Origin: PALSA-505 sp963702235 | Lineage (GTDB): Bacteria > Actinomycetota > Actinomycetes > Streptosporangiales > Streptosporangiaceae | Assembly: GCA_963702235.1 (NCBI GenBank) | Contig: CAVPBZ010000013.1 | Coordinates: forward strand, 248,001 to 312,000 | Direction: 5' to 3' | Length of the DNA: 64,000 nt | Shown here: positions 7,944-17,342 of the stretch, one piece after another | Layout of the letters: each line of letters starts with the position of its first letter | How positions within the stretch are numbered: the stretch's first letter is position 1 | Position numbers and translations under genes: made by a program | The notes under the pieces: model-generated | What the model saw: only the letters and a program-made list of their open reading frames with translations | Databases searched by the model: none | What the model was told of the DNA's origin: nothing

Positions 7944-9433
7944 GGCGTCGCCCCGGTGCTGCCGGGCGACGGGCTGGTCGTGCCGCCCGGGCTCGGGGTG
8001 CTGCCCGGCGAGCCGGGCGCGCCGCTCGAGGTCGCGATCGACGGCTGCGGGCAGTTCGGCGGCGGGGTGGCCGGTCGGGCCGGCGGCGAGGGGGGCTTGT
8101 GTCCCCGCTTGTGCTTCAGCGCCTTGTAAGCCTTGACCGCCTGCTGGTAGGACTTCTCCGCGGTCAGGTAGTGCTGCTGGGCGGCCGCGGCCTGCTCGCA
8201 GTTCCTGGCCCCCTGCCGGATGCTGCCCACGATGGTGTCCGCGTTGGCCAGGCTGGACGCGGTGATCGTGTTGAATACCTGCTGGCGGTCGTCCGTCGTC
8301 ACCTGCGCGACCGGGATGCCGGTCCGCTTGTAGACGCTGGACATGCTGATCCCGGCCAGCTTCTGGTGGACGCCGCGGAAGATCACGACCTGGCCGCTGC
8401 TCTCGCCCACGTAGTACTGCCGCTGGGTATAACTCCACGCCGCGAACCCGCCGCCGACGATGACGACCAGCAGCACCACCAGGATCGTGCTGACGATCGG
8501 CCAGGGCCGCTTGTGCGCCTGCTCTCCGCCGCGGGCCCGTCCGTTGGCTGAGCCGAGGTCGTCGTCGTCCTCGGCACCAGCGGGCTTGGCCGGCTGGGTG
8601 AGCAGGTGCGCGCGGTTGGCCGGGGTGTCGGCACGGGCCACCGGCCGGCCGCCCTGGTTGGACACGGCGCCCGCGATCACCGAGATCTCGCTCGGCGCCA
8701 CCGAGGTGGTGGCACTGTCCACCACGTCGGCGACGATGCAGGTGATGTTGTCCGGGCCGCCTGCCCGGTTGGCGAGATCGACGAGCTGGATGACCGCCTC
8801 GTCCGGGTCGGCGATGCCGAGCAGGGCCCGGTGCAGGGTCTCCTCCGTGACCACGTCAGACAGGCCGTCCGAGCACAGCAGGTACCTGTCCCCGGCGAGG
8901 GCCTCGCGGATCGACAGGTCGGGCTCGGCGTCGGTCCGGCTGTCCAGCGCGCGCAGGATCAGCGATCGCTGCGGGTGAGTCGCGGCCTCGTCCGGGCTGA
9001 TCCGGCCCTCGTCGAGCAGCGACTGGACCAGCGTGTGATCACGGGTGATCTGGTGGAAGTCGCCCTCGCGGAGCATGTAGGCGCGCGAGTCGCCGATATG
9101 GCAGAGAGCGACCCGGGCCCCGGACCAGAGCATCGCAGTGAGCGTGGTGCCCATGCCCTCGACCGACGGATCGGCCGCGCTCATGTCGTGCAGCCGCGCG
9201 TTCGCCTTGGCGACCGCGTCGGCCAGCGCGCCGAGCATGTCCATGCCGGGCACGTCGTCGTCCAGGCCGGCCAGGGCGGAGATCGCCACGGCGCTGGCCA
9301 CCTCACCGGCGGCATGGCCGCCCATGCCGTCGGCGATCGCGAGCAGGTGCGGTCCTGCGTACGCCGAGTCCTCGTTTCCCTCTCGGAGCAGGCCGACATC
9401 CGAGCGGACCGCGTAGCGGAGTGCAAGTGTCAT
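7940..9433 (-). CDS. pstP: PP2C-type Ser/Thr phosphatase PstP
   Basis: It dephosphorylates the targets of PknA and PknB, and the kinases themselves. The cytoplasmic PP2C domain (about 1-235) has the metal-binding motifs NED (Asp 22), ADGMGGH (Asp 35), GDSRAY, CSDGLSD and GGPDNIT. A linker leads to one membrane helix (about 310-331) and an extracellular domain of about 165 residues ending in a Pro/Ser/Thr-rich tail. The ATG at 9433 overlaps the fhaB stop (ATGA). Confidence 0.95.
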   Translation of the reverse strand: MTLALRYAVRSDVGLLREGNEDSAYAGPHLLAIADGMGGHAAGEVASAVAISALAGLDDDVPGMDMLGALADAVAKANARLHDMSAADPSVEGMGTTLTAMLWSGARVALCHIGDSRAYMLREGDFHQITRDHTLVQSLLDEGRISPDEAATHPQRSLILRALDSRTDAEPDLSIREALAGDRYLLCSDGLSDVVTEETLHRALLGIADPDEAVIQLVDLANRAGGPDNITCIVADVVDSATTSVAPSEISVIAGAVSNQGGRPVARADTPANRAHLLTQPAKPAGAEDDDDLGSANGRARGGEQAHKRPWPIVSTILVVLLVVIVGGGFAAWSYTQRQYYVGESSGQVVIFRGVHQKLAGISMSSVYKRTGIPVAQVTTDDRQQVFNTITASSLANADTIVGSIRQGARNCEQAAAAQQHYLTAEKSYQQAVKAYKALKHKRGHKPPSPPARPATPPPNCPQPSIATSSGAPGSPGSTPSPGGTTSPSPGSTGATP

Positions 9434-9909
9434 CTGCGCAATTCCAGAACGGTCTTGCCGATGCGGATCGGCACGCCGACAGGCACCGGGGTCGGCTGCG
9501 TCACCTTCTGACGGTCGAGGTACGTGCCGTTGGTCGAACCGAGGTCCTCAACGATCCACTGGCCGTCTTGCGGGAAAAGCCTGGCATGTCGGCTCGAAGC
9601 GTAGTCATCGTTGAGTACCAGCGTGGCGTCATTCGCCCGACCAACGGTGATTTGCTGATCGGTCAGGCCCAGGCTAGTGCCTGCCAGCGCGCCCGAGGTC
9701 ACCAGCAGCCGGTGCGCCTCGCCGCCGCCGCCGCGGCTGCTGCGCGCCGCGCGGCTCGGGCGCTGCGCCTTGGGCCCCCGCCCGCCCTTCCGGCCGGCCG
9801 CGGACGGGCCGAACATGTCCGTGCGCACCACGCCCACCGCCGCGATCACGAACAGCCACAGGACCGCAAGGAATGCGAGCCTGATGATGAGAAGTGTGAG
9901 CGTGCTCAT
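9430..9909 (-). CDS. fhaB: FHA-domain protein FhaB (FipA)
   Basis: A 159-aa adaptor with an N-terminal membrane helix (about 5-27), a basic linker, and a C-terminal FHA domain (about 68-155) that binds phosphothreonine. FHA signatures are GRANDATLVLNDDYASSRHA and LGSTNGTYLD. It follows fhaA by 28 bp and is coupled to pstP. In mycobacteria its counterpart links PknA/PknB signalling to FtsZ and FtsQ at the septum. Confidence 0.92.
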   Translation of the reverse strand: MSTLTLLIIRLAFLAVLWLFVIAAVGVVRTDMFGPSAAGRKGGRGPKAQRPSRAARSSRGGGGEAHRLLVTSGALAGTSLGLTDQQITVGRANDATLVLNDDYASSRHARLFPQDGQWIVEDLGSTNGTYLDRQKVTQPTPVPVGVPIRIGKTVLELRR

Positions 9910-9937
9910 CGGGTCATGGTTCCTAAGCTGCGATACG

Positions 9938-10696
9938 TCAGCGGCTGCCGTCGTTGCGGAAAACCAGGGTCGTGCGGCCGAGCGTCACGCGGGTGCCATC
10001 GGTCAGCAGCACCCGCCGCACAGGCTGGCCATTGACGAAAGTACCGTTCGTGGACCCCAGATCGACCAGGACAACCTCTCCGTCCTCGATCCGCAGCTCG
10101 GCATGATGCCTGGACACGCCGGGGTCGACCAGCCGTAGGTCACAGTCCGTGCCCCGGCCCAGCAGCGTCACCGGCGTGGTCAGCTCGTAGGTCCGCTGCC
10201 TGGCGCCGTCCGGGCCCGGCTCGGGGCCGGACACGAGCAGCCGCGGGCTGCCGGTGATGCGGGCCTCCGGCGGGCTCGGCAGGTCGCTGGCGGGCTGGCG
10301 GATCTCGCCGCCCTCGACGGTGGTGCCCCTGATCACGCCGGACCGGATCCGGAACATGCCGGTGGTCAGGTCGCTGACCCCCTCGAAGCGCATCCGCACC
10401 GGACCGACGAAGGAATAGCCCTGCTCCCTGGCGTGCTCCCTGGCCAGGTTGGCGAACTCGATGCCGAGACTGTCCGCGTAGACCTCCAGGCGCTCGTGAT
10501 CGGCCTCCGCGAGTTCCACCACGAAGTCGTTCGGGACCAGGGTCCTGCCCTGGGCCACGATCGCGGCCCGGTCGTCCATCTCCCGCTGCACCGCACTGGC
10601 TATCTCCACCGGCTGCAGCTCGGACTTGAATGCCCGCGCGAAGGCACCCTCGACCATGCCCTCAAGCCGCTGCTCGAAGCGCTGTAGCACTCCCAC
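9938..10696 (-). CDS. fhaA: FHA-domain protein FhaA
   Basis: The first gene of the operon, 252 aa. An N-terminal DUF3662 domain (about 1-125, with GAFARAFKSELQPVEIA) is joined by a short linker to a C-terminal FHA domain (about 165-250) with GRGTDCDLRLVDPGVSRHHA and LGSTNGTFVNG. FhaA is a PknB partner that regulates lipid II flipping by MviN in mycobacteria. The GTG at 10696 is preceded by GGGAGG about 7 nt upstream. The operon promoter should lie in 10697-10834, where it faces the tRNA-Leu gene. Confidence 0.93.
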   Translation of the reverse strand: MGVLQRFEQRLEGMVEGAFARAFKSELQPVEIASAVQREMDDRAAIVAQGRTLVPNDFVVELAEADHERLEVYADSLGIEFANLAREHAREQGYSFVGPVRMRFEGVSDLTTGMFRIRSGVIRGTTVEGGEIRQPASDLPSPPEARITGSPRLLVSGPEPGPDGARQRTYELTTPVTLLGRGTDCDLRLVDPGVSRHHAELRIEDGEVVLVDLGSTNGTFVNGQPVRRVLLTDGTRVTLGRTTLVFRNDGSR

Positions 10697-10834
10697 AGGG
10701 GTACCTCCCTTCCCTAGCTGCCTCCGATCGTATCCGCGGGCTGCCCACCCGAGGACGTGCTAACCTGACTCCCTGCCAAGAGCTGGGCGCGTAGTGCTCG
10801 TTTATGCTGAGCCAGCAGCCCCGGCACGCATCCC

Positions 10835-10917
10835 GGGCGGGTGGCGGAACGGCAGACGCGCACGGTTCAGGTCCGTGTGTCCGAAAGGACGTGAGGGTTC
10901 AAATCCCTCCTCGCCCA
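10835..10917 (+). tRNA. tRNA-Leu (anticodon CAG)
   Basis: The acceptor arms GGGCGGG and CTCGCCC pair (one G-U). T8 G9, a D arm, the anticodon stem CACGG/CCGTG with loop TTCAGGT (anticodon CAG), a long class II variable arm, and the T arm GAGGG-TTCAAAT-CCCTC are all present. The discriminator is A and CCA is not encoded. It reads CUG codons. Confidence 0.95.
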
Positions 10918-10918
10918 C

Positions 10919-10975
10919 GCGACGACGGCGACCCCTGTGCCTATATGGCACCAGGGGTCGTCGCGTCATTTTGCC
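10919..10975 (+). terminator. Terminator of the tRNA-Leu transcript
   Basis: A GC-rich hairpin (CGACCCCTG at 10929-10937 pairing with CAGGGGTCG at 10952-10960, extended by GCGACGAC/GTCGTCGC with a bulge) is followed by ATTTT. Confidence 0.75.
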
Positions 10976-11119
10976 CAGGGGGCCCAGCCCCCTGGAACCC
11001 CGGGGGTGCCGGCTTCGCCGGCATTCCTGCGGGCTGGTCTGGTCACTCGGCCGTGAGCTGGTGGGGGCAGGGCTGTCCCGGGGTGATGTCGTGGGGGATG
11101 CGGTGGATAGCATCCACGC

Positions 11120-11911
11120 GTGAGTGGAAGTTTCTACGTTCCGCTGGGTGACGGGCGGTGGCGGGCCACGGAGCACACCACCGGGCCCTGGGATCCGCGG
11201 GCTCAGCATGGCGGGCCGCCTAGTGCGCTGCTCGGCCGGGCCGTGCAGCGGTGCAGCCCCCGCGACGACATGTTCACCGCCCGGTTCACCTGCGAGATCC
11301 TGGGCGCGATCCCGGTGGGCGAGCTTGAGCTGCGGGCCAGGGTGGTCCGGCCGGGCCGCAGCGTCGAGCTCGTCGAGGCGGTGGCCAGCGCCAGCGGCCG
11401 CGATGTCGCCTCGGCCAGGGCGTGGCGGGTGCTGCGCGCGCAGAGCCCGTCCGTGCCGGCGGCCGCCGCCCCGCCGCCGGAACTGCCGGACGGGTCCATG
11501 GAGCGGCGGCCGCCGCGCGGCTGGGTCGATGGGTACCTGTCCGCGATCGAGTGGCGCCCGGTGAAGGGTGACTTCGGCACGCCCGGCCCGGCGAGCGTGT
11601 GGGCCAGGCTCCGGTACCCGCTCGTGCCGGACGAGGAGACCGGCCCGCTGGAGCGGGCGCTCACCGTGGCTGACAGCGGCAACGGGCTGTCGAGCCAGCT
11701 GGACATCAGCCGGTGGCAGTTCATCAACCCCGAGCTCACCGTGCACCTGCACCGGGAACCGGCCGGCGAGTGGACCTACGTGGCGGCGCAGAGCACCATC
11801 TCGACCGGCGGCGCCGGGCTGGCCACCACGGCGCTCGCCGACCGCGACGGACCGGTCGGCGTCGGCGCTCAGTCCCTGCTCGTCACGCGCCGCCGTCCCG
11901 CGGCGCCGTAA
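11120..11911 (+). CDS. Acyl-CoA thioesterase-like (double hotdog) protein
   Basis: A 263-aa protein with the features of the TesB-like/thioesterase-superfamily fold. The N-terminal hotdog has the GPWDPRAQHGGPPSALLGRA segment (active-site loop region), followed by FTARFTCEILGAIPVGELEL; the second half carries NPELTVHLHREPAGEW and GAGLATTALADRDG. It probably hydrolyses a fatty acyl- or aromatic acyl-CoA; the substrate cannot be read from the sequence. It has a GTG start, stands alone on the plus strand, and converges with the stress-protein gene only 15 bp beyond its stop. Confidence 0.75.
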   Translation: MSGSFYVPLGDGRWRATEHTTGPWDPRAQHGGPPSALLGRAVQRCSPRDDMFTARFTCEILGAIPVGELELRARVVRPGRSVELVEAVASASGRDVASARAWRVLRAQSPSVPAAAAPPPELPDGSMERRPPRGWVDGYLSAIEWRPVKGDFGTPGPASVWARLRYPLVPDEETGPLERALTVADSGNGLSSQLDISRWQFINPELTVHLHREPAGEWTYVAAQSTISTGGAGLATTALADRDGPVGVGAQSLLVTRRRPAAP

Positions 11912-11926
11912 CAGGCCGCCTGGGCG

Positions 11927-12517
11927 TCAGGGCACGACCATGACGGGGCAGTGCGCGTGCCGCGCGAGCCAGCCGGGGACCGAACCCGCCACCTGATGCC
12001 ACAGCCGGGTCGGCGCCCCGATCACCAGCGCGTCGGCGCCCTGCTCATCCGCGGTGGCCGCGAGCTCCCTGGCCGCGCTGCCGCGCCGGGTCAGCACGCA
12101 CACCTTCAGCCCGGTCCTGTCGGCGACCTGGTCGAACTCGGCGACCAGCCAGCGCTCCAGCTCCTCGCGGTCCCGCTGGACCCCGACCACCTGGCCGGTC
12201 AGCGGCTCGCAGTACACCCCCGCCGGGCACACGTGCACGATCAGCAGCGGCCGGGCCAGCCGCCGGGCCATGCCCGCCGCGTACGCGAGCGCGTTCCTGC
12301 TGGACTGCGACCCGTCGTAGCCGACCACCACCGGGTGCTCGAGGCGGACGCCGGCGGCACCGCCAGTGTCAGGCGGGCACGACCGCTCCCGCGGTGCCTG
12401 CGGCTCCCGCGGCCCGTCTGGCTCCCGCGGCGCGTGCCGCTCCTGCCGGCCGTGCCACAGTGGCCGGCGGCGACCCTCCGGCTGGCCCGGAGCTGGGTGC
12501 GACTCTGCCTGCGTCAT
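11927..12517 (-). CDS. Universal stress protein (UspA family)
   Basis: 196 aa with a single Usp domain from about residue 62 (VVVGYDGSQSSRNALAYAA) to the end (HAHCPVMVVP). The ATP-binding signature is partly altered (GAPTRLWHQVAGSV), so nucleotide binding is uncertain. The first 60 residues are a Pro/Arg/Glu-rich, low-complexity extension made of imperfect repeats of a CCGCGGGAGCC-type unit. The ATG at 12515-12517 is the first in frame. The adjacent palindromes at 12549-12604 may control it. Confidence 0.85.
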   Translation of the reverse strand: MTQAESHPAPGQPEGRRRPLWHGRQERHAPREPDGPREPQAPRERSCPPDTGGAAGVRLEHPVVVGYDGSQSSRNALAYAAGMARRLARPLLIVHVCPAGVYCEPLTGQVVGVQRDREELERWLVAEFDQVADRTGLKVCVLTRRGSAARELAATADEQGADALVIGAPTRLWHQVAGSVPGWLARHAHCPVMVVP

Positions 12518-12548
12518 CGCATTCGTCCTTGCGGGAACTGGTGCTCCC

Positions 12549-12604
12549 GGTGCGGGTTGTCACGCTCACCCGCACCGTAGCCCGGATCGGCATGACTGTC
12601 ATGC
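12549..12604. promoter_or_regulatory. Palindromes between the stress-protein and Fpg genes
   Basis: Two inverted repeats lie just upstream of the stress-protein start: GGTGCGGGT-N10-ACCCGCACC (12549-12576) and the perfect 15-mer GCATGACTGTCATGC (12590-12604). The region 12518-12808 holds no gene and separates two divergent genes, so operator function is plausible but unproven. Confidence 0.4.
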
Positions 12605-12808
12605 AGCTACCCGCATGTTTCTGTTTCAATACTGACGTTAGTTCGTATCAAGCAAGTAATCCAGGAACCGGAGCGGGTGCCGCGCCCGCGGTGGCGAGCG
12701 TGATCCGGGGCACGAACCGGGACAGGACCTAGATGCCGGGTCACCGTACCTCCGCCCCAGGGGCCGGACCGGGTCGCCGCACCCCCGCACCCAGGGCAGA
12801 ATCGGATT

Positions 12809-13681
12809 GTGCCGGAGCTTCCCGAGGTCGAAGCGCTCGCCGCGTTCCTGCGCGAGCGGGCAGTCGGCCGTGTCATCGACCGCGCCGAGGTCGCCGCTAT
12901 CTCGGTGCTGAAGACCTACCAGCCGGACGTCACCGCGCTGTCCGGGCGCACCATCACCGGGGCCAGCAGGCACGGCAAGTTCCTCGACCTGGACGCCAGC
13001 CAGGACGGCGCGCCGCTGCACCTGGTGATGCACCTGGCCCGGGGCGGCTGGCTGCGCTGGCGGGACAAACTGCCGGACGAGCCGACCCGGCCGGGCAAGG
13101 GCCCGCTCGCCTTCCGGGTCCGGCTGCAGGACGGGGCGGGCTTCGACCTCACCGAGGCGGGCACCAAGAAGCGGCTGGCGGTCTACCTCGTCACCGATCC
13201 GGCCGAGATCCCCGGGGTGGCCAGGCTCGGGCCCGATCCGCTGGCCGCCGACTTCACCGCCGAGACCCTGGCAGGCCTGCTGGCCGGCCGCCGGACCCAG
13301 ATCAAGGGCCTGCTCCGGGACCAGTCGGTCATCGCGGGCATCGGCAACGCCTACTCCGACGAGGTCCTGCACGCGGCCCGGATGTCGCCCTTCCGGCTGG
13401 CCGCCAGCCTGACCGATGATGAGGTGACCGCGCTGTACGACGTGATCGTGACCACGCTGCGCGAGGCCGTGACCAGGTCGGCCGGCCTGGCCGCCGGAGA
13501 TCTGAAGACGGAGAAGAAGGCCGGGCTCAGGGTGCACGGCCGGGCGGGCGAGGCCTGCCCGGTGTGCGGCGACACCGTGCGCGAGGTCTCGTTCGCCGAC
13601 TCGGCGCTGCAGTACTGCCCGACCTGCCAGACGGGGGGCAAGCCGCTGGCCGACCGCAGGCTCTCCCGGCTGCTCAAGTGA
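12809..13681 (+). CDS. Fpg/Nei family DNA glycosylase
   Basis: It removes oxidised bases and nicks at the abasic site. The protein begins (M)PELPEVE, so Pro 2 (Pro 1 of the mature enzyme) and Glu 3 supply the catalytic Schiff-base nucleophile and acid; this also proves the GTG start at 12809. The helix-two-turn-helix region has IKGLLRDQSVIAGIGNAYSDE, and the C-terminal zinc finger is CPVCGD...CPTCQ (about 251-275). The length, 290 aa, is normal. Whether it prefers purines (Fpg) or pyrimidines (Nei) is not clear from the sequence. Confidence 0.93.
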   Translation: MPELPEVEALAAFLRERAVGRVIDRAEVAAISVLKTYQPDVTALSGRTITGASRHGKFLDLDASQDGAPLHLVMHLARGGWLRWRDKLPDEPTRPGKGPLAFRVRLQDGAGFDLTEAGTKKRLAVYLVTDPAEIPGVARLGPDPLAADFTAETLAGLLAGRRTQIKGLLRDQSVIAGIGNAYSDEVLHAARMSPFRLAASLTDDEVTALYDVIVTTLREAVTRSAGLAAGDLKTEKKAGLRVHGRAGEACPVCGDTVREVSFADSALQYCPTCQTGGKPLADRRLSRLLK

Positions 13682-13692
13682 CGGCCCGGGCA

Positions 13693-15090
13693 ATGTCGGC
13701 CGGATGGCAGGCTGAACGGGTGCGCAACCTGATACGCGATCTCGCCAGTGAGGTCGGGGATGACCATGTGCTCGCGGAGCCGGACCTGCTGGCCGGCTAC
13801 ACCACCGACTGGACCCGCAGGTACGCGGGCGACGCGCTGTGCGCGGTCCGGCCCGGATCGGCGGCCGAGGTCGCGGCGGTGCTCCAGGCCTGCGCCAAGC
13901 ACGGCGTCACCGTGGTGCCGCAGGGCGGCAACACCGGCCTGGTCGGCGGGTCGGTCCCTGCCGGAGACGGCCGCGGTGCGGTCGTCCTGTCCACCCGGCG
14001 GCTGCGCGAGCTCGGCCCGGTGGACACGCTGGCCGCGCAGGTGACCGCGGGCGCCGGGGTGACGATCGCCGAACTGCGGGCGCACGCCGCGGCGGCCGGC
14101 CTGGCCTACGGGGTCAACCTGGCCGCCCGGGAGTCGGCCACGGTCGGCGGCACGATCGCGACCAACGCCGGCGGCATCAACACGATCCGCTACGGAGCCA
14201 CCAGGGCGCAGCTGCTCGGCCTCGAGGCCGTCCTCGCCGACGGCAGCATCATCTCCCGGCTGTCCGGGCTTCCGGCCGACAACGCCGGCTACGACTTGAC
14301 CCAGCTGCTGGCCGGCAGCGAGGGCACGCTCGCAGTGATCACGGCGGCCCGGCTGCGGCTCTGGTCGGCCGAGCCCCCGGCGATCACCCTGCTGGCCGGC
14401 GTCAACGGCATCGCCGCCGCCGCCGCCCTCTACGCGGAGATCCGCTCCCTCGTCCCCGGGCTGCTCGCCGCCGAATACCTCGAGTCGGCCGGCGTGGACC
14501 TGGTCCGCGAGGTCGCCGGGCTGTCCGCCCCGCTGAGCCAGGCCCCCGCGTACCTGCTGGCCGAGATCTCGGGTAAGCCCGAAGAGGCCGAACGGCTGGC
14601 GGCCATCCCCGCACTGGAACAGGCGGCGGTTGCGACCGATCCACCAGGCCGCGCCGCGCTCTGGGCCTACCGCGAACGCCATACCGAGGCGATCAGCGCG
14701 GCCGGCATACCGCACAAGATGGATGTCGCGGTGCCGCTGGCCCGGATCGCCGCGTTCCGCGCCGAGCTTGACGAGGCGGTGCGGGCCGCGGCGAACGGGT
14801 CCGCCGGGACCGGGCCAGCCGCCCGGGTCTTCGTGTTCGGCCACATCGGCGCAGGGAACCTGCACGTGAACGTGCTCGGCCCGGATCCGGCGGACGGCAC
14901 GGTGGACGAGACGGTGATGCGGCTCGCCGCCGCGCACGGCGGGACCATCTCGGCCGAGCACGGGATCGGCCGGGCCAAGGCGGCGCTGCTGCACCTGAGC
15001 CGGTCGCAGCCGGAGATCGCCGCGATGCGCGCGATCAAGGCGGCGCTGGACCCCGACGGCCTGCTCAATCCCGGCGTTCTGCTGGGATGA
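13693..15090 (+). CDS. FAD-linked oxidase (glycolate/D-lactate dehydrogenase, GlcD type)
   Basis: About 465 aa. The N-terminal PCMH FAD-binding domain (about 30-210) contains VVPQGGNTGLVGGSVP and VGGTIATNAGGINTIRYG; the C-terminal oxidase domain ends with HGGTISAEHGIGRAK and ALDPDGLLNPGVLL, the typical VAO-family tail. It oxidises a 2-hydroxy acid to the 2-oxo acid. The substrate is not resolved. ATG at 13693 and GTG at 13720 are both possible starts. It follows the glycosylase gene by 11 bp and may be cotranscribed with it. Confidence 0.85.
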   Translation: MSAGWQAERVRNLIRDLASEVGDDHVLAEPDLLAGYTTDWTRRYAGDALCAVRPGSAAEVAAVLQACAKHGVTVVPQGGNTGLVGGSVPAGDGRGAVVLSTRRLRELGPVDTLAAQVTAGAGVTIAELRAHAAAAGLAYGVNLAARESATVGGTIATNAGGINTIRYGATRAQLLGLEAVLADGSIISRLSGLPADNAGYDLTQLLAGSEGTLAVITAARLRLWSAEPPAITLLAGVNGIAAAAALYAEIRSLVPGLLAAEYLESAGVDLVREVAGLSAPLSQAPAYLLAEISGKPEEAERLAAIPALEQAAVATDPPGRAALWAYRERHTEAISAAGIPHKMDVAVPLARIAAFRAELDEAVRAAANGSAGTGPAARVFVFGHIGAGNLHVNVLGPDPADGTVDETVMRLAAAHGGTISAEHGIGRAKAALLHLSRSQPEIAAMRAIKAALDPDGLLNPGVLLG

Positions 15091-15161
15091 TTGAACCTAC
15101 TTCATCCCGGCCCCCGGGTCCTGCATAGCTCACCCGGCTTGCCCAGGATGAAAGGCTCAAC
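15091..15161. repeat. Imperfect inverted repeat after the oxidase gene
   Basis: TTGAACCTACTTCATCC is followed 40 nt later by its imperfect complement GGATGAAAGGCTCAA, with further short repeats between. It could be a terminator stem without a T tract, or an operator ahead of the histidine kinase gene. Confidence 0.3.
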
Positions 15162-15175
15162 CTGTTCGCCGCCTG

Positions 15176-17083
15176 ATGACCATGATCGGGTGGCACGATG
15201 ATGCGGTGGGCCTAGACACGCCGCCGGTCGGCAGGCAGATGCGGGTGGACGCCATGGCCCGGGCCGTGATCGAGTCGGCACCTGACGCCATCGTCGCGTT
15301 CGACACCGACCGCAGCGTCCTGCTGTGGAATCCCGCCGCGGAGCGCATGTTCGGCTGGAGCTCGGCCGAGGTGGTGGGCCTCGAGCCGCAGATCATCCCC
15401 GAGGAGCTCAAGGCCGAGCACCACGCGGTGCTCGAGCGGGTGCACAGCGGCGGCCCGGTCTCGTTCGCGACCCGCCGCGTCCGCAAGGACGGCGGCCTGG
15501 TCGATGTCCGCATCGACACCAGCGCGCTCAGCTCACCGGGCGGCGAGGTGATCGGCTGGGTCAACGTCTTCCACCGCACCGGCGAAGACGAGGTGGCCAG
15601 GCACCACATGGCCGAGCGCGCCCGGGTGGTGCGCCGGCTGGGTGACGTGGTGGCGGACATGAACGCGCAGCGCGACCTGCACTCGGTGCTGGACCGGATC
15701 GCCGCCAGCCTGCGCGAGCTGACCGGTGCCGACGCCGGCGGTTTCGTGATCATCGAGGACAGCGTGCTCCGGCTGGTCAGCATGGACGGGCTGCCGGCCA
15801 GCCTGCGCGGCCGCACCGCCGGGCTGCGCAGCAGCCTGGTCGGCGAGCTGATGCGGTCGGACAAGACCGTGATGATGACCACCGGCGGGTCCGGCGGGTT
15901 CGACGACCTGATCTGGTCCGCGCTGCCCGGGCTGCACACGATCGCGCTCAGCCTGTCGCACGTCGGCGGCCGGCCCTACGGCGCGCTGTACGCGCTGTAC
16001 AGCAGGCGCAAGGTCGGGCATGTCGAGCTCGAGCTGCTCGAGCTGCTGGCCGGGCACGCCGGGGTCGCGCTGGGCAACGCGATGGCGTTCGAGGAAGTGG
16101 TCAAGCAGCGCGCGCACGAGCGCGCGGTCATCGACGGCAGCGCGGACGGCATCGCGGTGCTCGACGGCGGCGGCTACGTACTGCAGTGGAACCCGGCCGC
16201 GGACCGGCTGACCGGGGTGTCGGCCAGCCAGGTCGCGGGCAGGCCGCCGCCGTTCCCGCTGCCCGAGCCGGGTGAGAAGCTCACCCACCGGCTGCGCGGC
16301 GGGCGCTGGCTCGACGTGCTCTGCAACCGCCTGGACGGCAGCGACGAGCGGGTGCTTGACTTCCGCGACATCACGGCGGCCAAGGAGCTCGAGGAGGCCA
16401 AGGATTTGTTCCTGGCCACCACCAGCCACGAGCTGCGCACGCCGATCACGGTGGTGCAGGGCTTCGCGAGCACGCTGGCCAGCCGGTGGGAGAAGCTCCC
16501 CGACACCGACCGGCGCTCGGCCGTGCAGACGATCGCCGAGCGGGCCGGCTCGCTCGGCCGGCTGGTGGAGCAGCTGCTGCTCGGCTCGCGGGCGGGCGCG
16601 GAGCAGCTGGCGGTGAGCAACGGGCCGTTCGACCTGGCCGGGCTGCTGACCGCCTCGGCCTCCGCGTTCCGGTCGCTGTCCGACAAGCACGTGCTCACCG
16701 CGGACATCCCGGCCGGGATGCCTGCCGCGTTCGGCGACGAGCTGGCCACTGACATCATCGTGGGCCAGCTGCTGGAGAACGCGTTCAAGTACTCGCCCGA
16801 AGGCGGCATGGTGGCGGTCCGCGCGCAGGCGTCGGCGGGCCAGATAGAGGTGTCGGTCACCGACGAGGGCATCGGCATCGCGCCCGGTGATCACGAGCGG
16901 ATCTTCGAGCGGTTCGTGCAGGGTGAAACGGGTGACCGGCGCCGGTTCGGCGGCATCGGCCTCGGCCTGTACATCGGCCGCAGGCTGGCCCGCGCGCAGG
17001 GCGGTGAGCTGACCGCCGTGTCCAGGCCGGAGGGCGGCACGGTCATGCTGCTGCGGCTCAGGCGAGCGGACGCCGGGGCCTAG
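15176..17083 (+). CDS. Soluble PAS-GAF-PAS sensor histidine kinase
   Basis: 635 aa with no membrane segment. In order: PAS (about 25-145, VIESAPDAIVAFDTD...WNPAAERMFG), GAF (about 155-300), a second short PAS (about 315-405), HisKA with His 418 in the H box (TTSHELRTPITVVQGF), and HATPase_c with N box LLENAFKYSP and G boxes DEGIGIAPG and GGIGLGLYIG. It autophosphorylates in response to a cytoplasmic cue; no response regulator is adjacent, so its partner is encoded elsewhere. Confidence 0.92.
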   Translation: MTMIGWHDDAVGLDTPPVGRQMRVDAMARAVIESAPDAIVAFDTDRSVLLWNPAAERMFGWSSAEVVGLEPQIIPEELKAEHHAVLERVHSGGPVSFATRRVRKDGGLVDVRIDTSALSSPGGEVIGWVNVFHRTGEDEVARHHMAERARVVRRLGDVVADMNAQRDLHSVLDRIAASLRELTGADAGGFVIIEDSVLRLVSMDGLPASLRGRTAGLRSSLVGELMRSDKTVMMTTGGSGGFDDLIWSALPGLHTIALSLSHVGGRPYGALYALYSRRKVGHVELELLELLAGHAGVALGNAMAFEEVVKQRAHERAVIDGSADGIAVLDGGGYVLQWNPAADRLTGVSASQVAGRPPPFPLPEPGEKLTHRLRGGRWLDVLCNRLDGSDERVLDFRDITAAKELEEAKDLFLATTSHELRTPITVVQGFASTLASRWEKLPDTDRRSAVQTIAERAGSLGRLVEQLLLGSRAGAEQLAVSNGPFDLAGLLTASASAFRSLSDKHVLTADIPAGMPAAFGDELATDIIVGQLLENAFKYSPEGGMVAVRAQASAGQIEVSVTDEGIGIAPGDHERIFERFVQGETGDRRRFGGIGLGLYIGRRLARAQGGELTAVSRPEGGTVMLLRLRRADAGA

Positions 17084-17342
17084 CCGCAAGACGCCGGCCA
17101 TCCTCGTGCGCCTGCCGGTCCCCTGCTGCCTCAGCGGTAACGCAGGAACTTGTATCACCGGGCAACTGGGACGCGTCTATATGCAAATTTGTCATCATTC
17201 CACAGCCGCTGTGGATATCTTCCGGCAGCTGGTATAGCTTGCTCGCACGGGGGGCGCTACGGAGGGCGCGGCGCCGCCATGTGTTGGTCTGGCGGTCCCG
17301 TCTTGTCCTGCGGGGGGCCATGGGTCAGGGGAGGACTGCTCC
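17084..17342 (+). promoter_or_regulatory. Promoter/leader region of the secreted protease
   Basis: A gene-free stretch with a CCACAGC-C-GCTGTGG palindrome (about 17199-17213) and a TATAGC -10-like element shortly downstream, followed by a leader of about 100 nt that ends in the AGGGGAGGA ribosome-binding site for 17343. Confidence 0.4.
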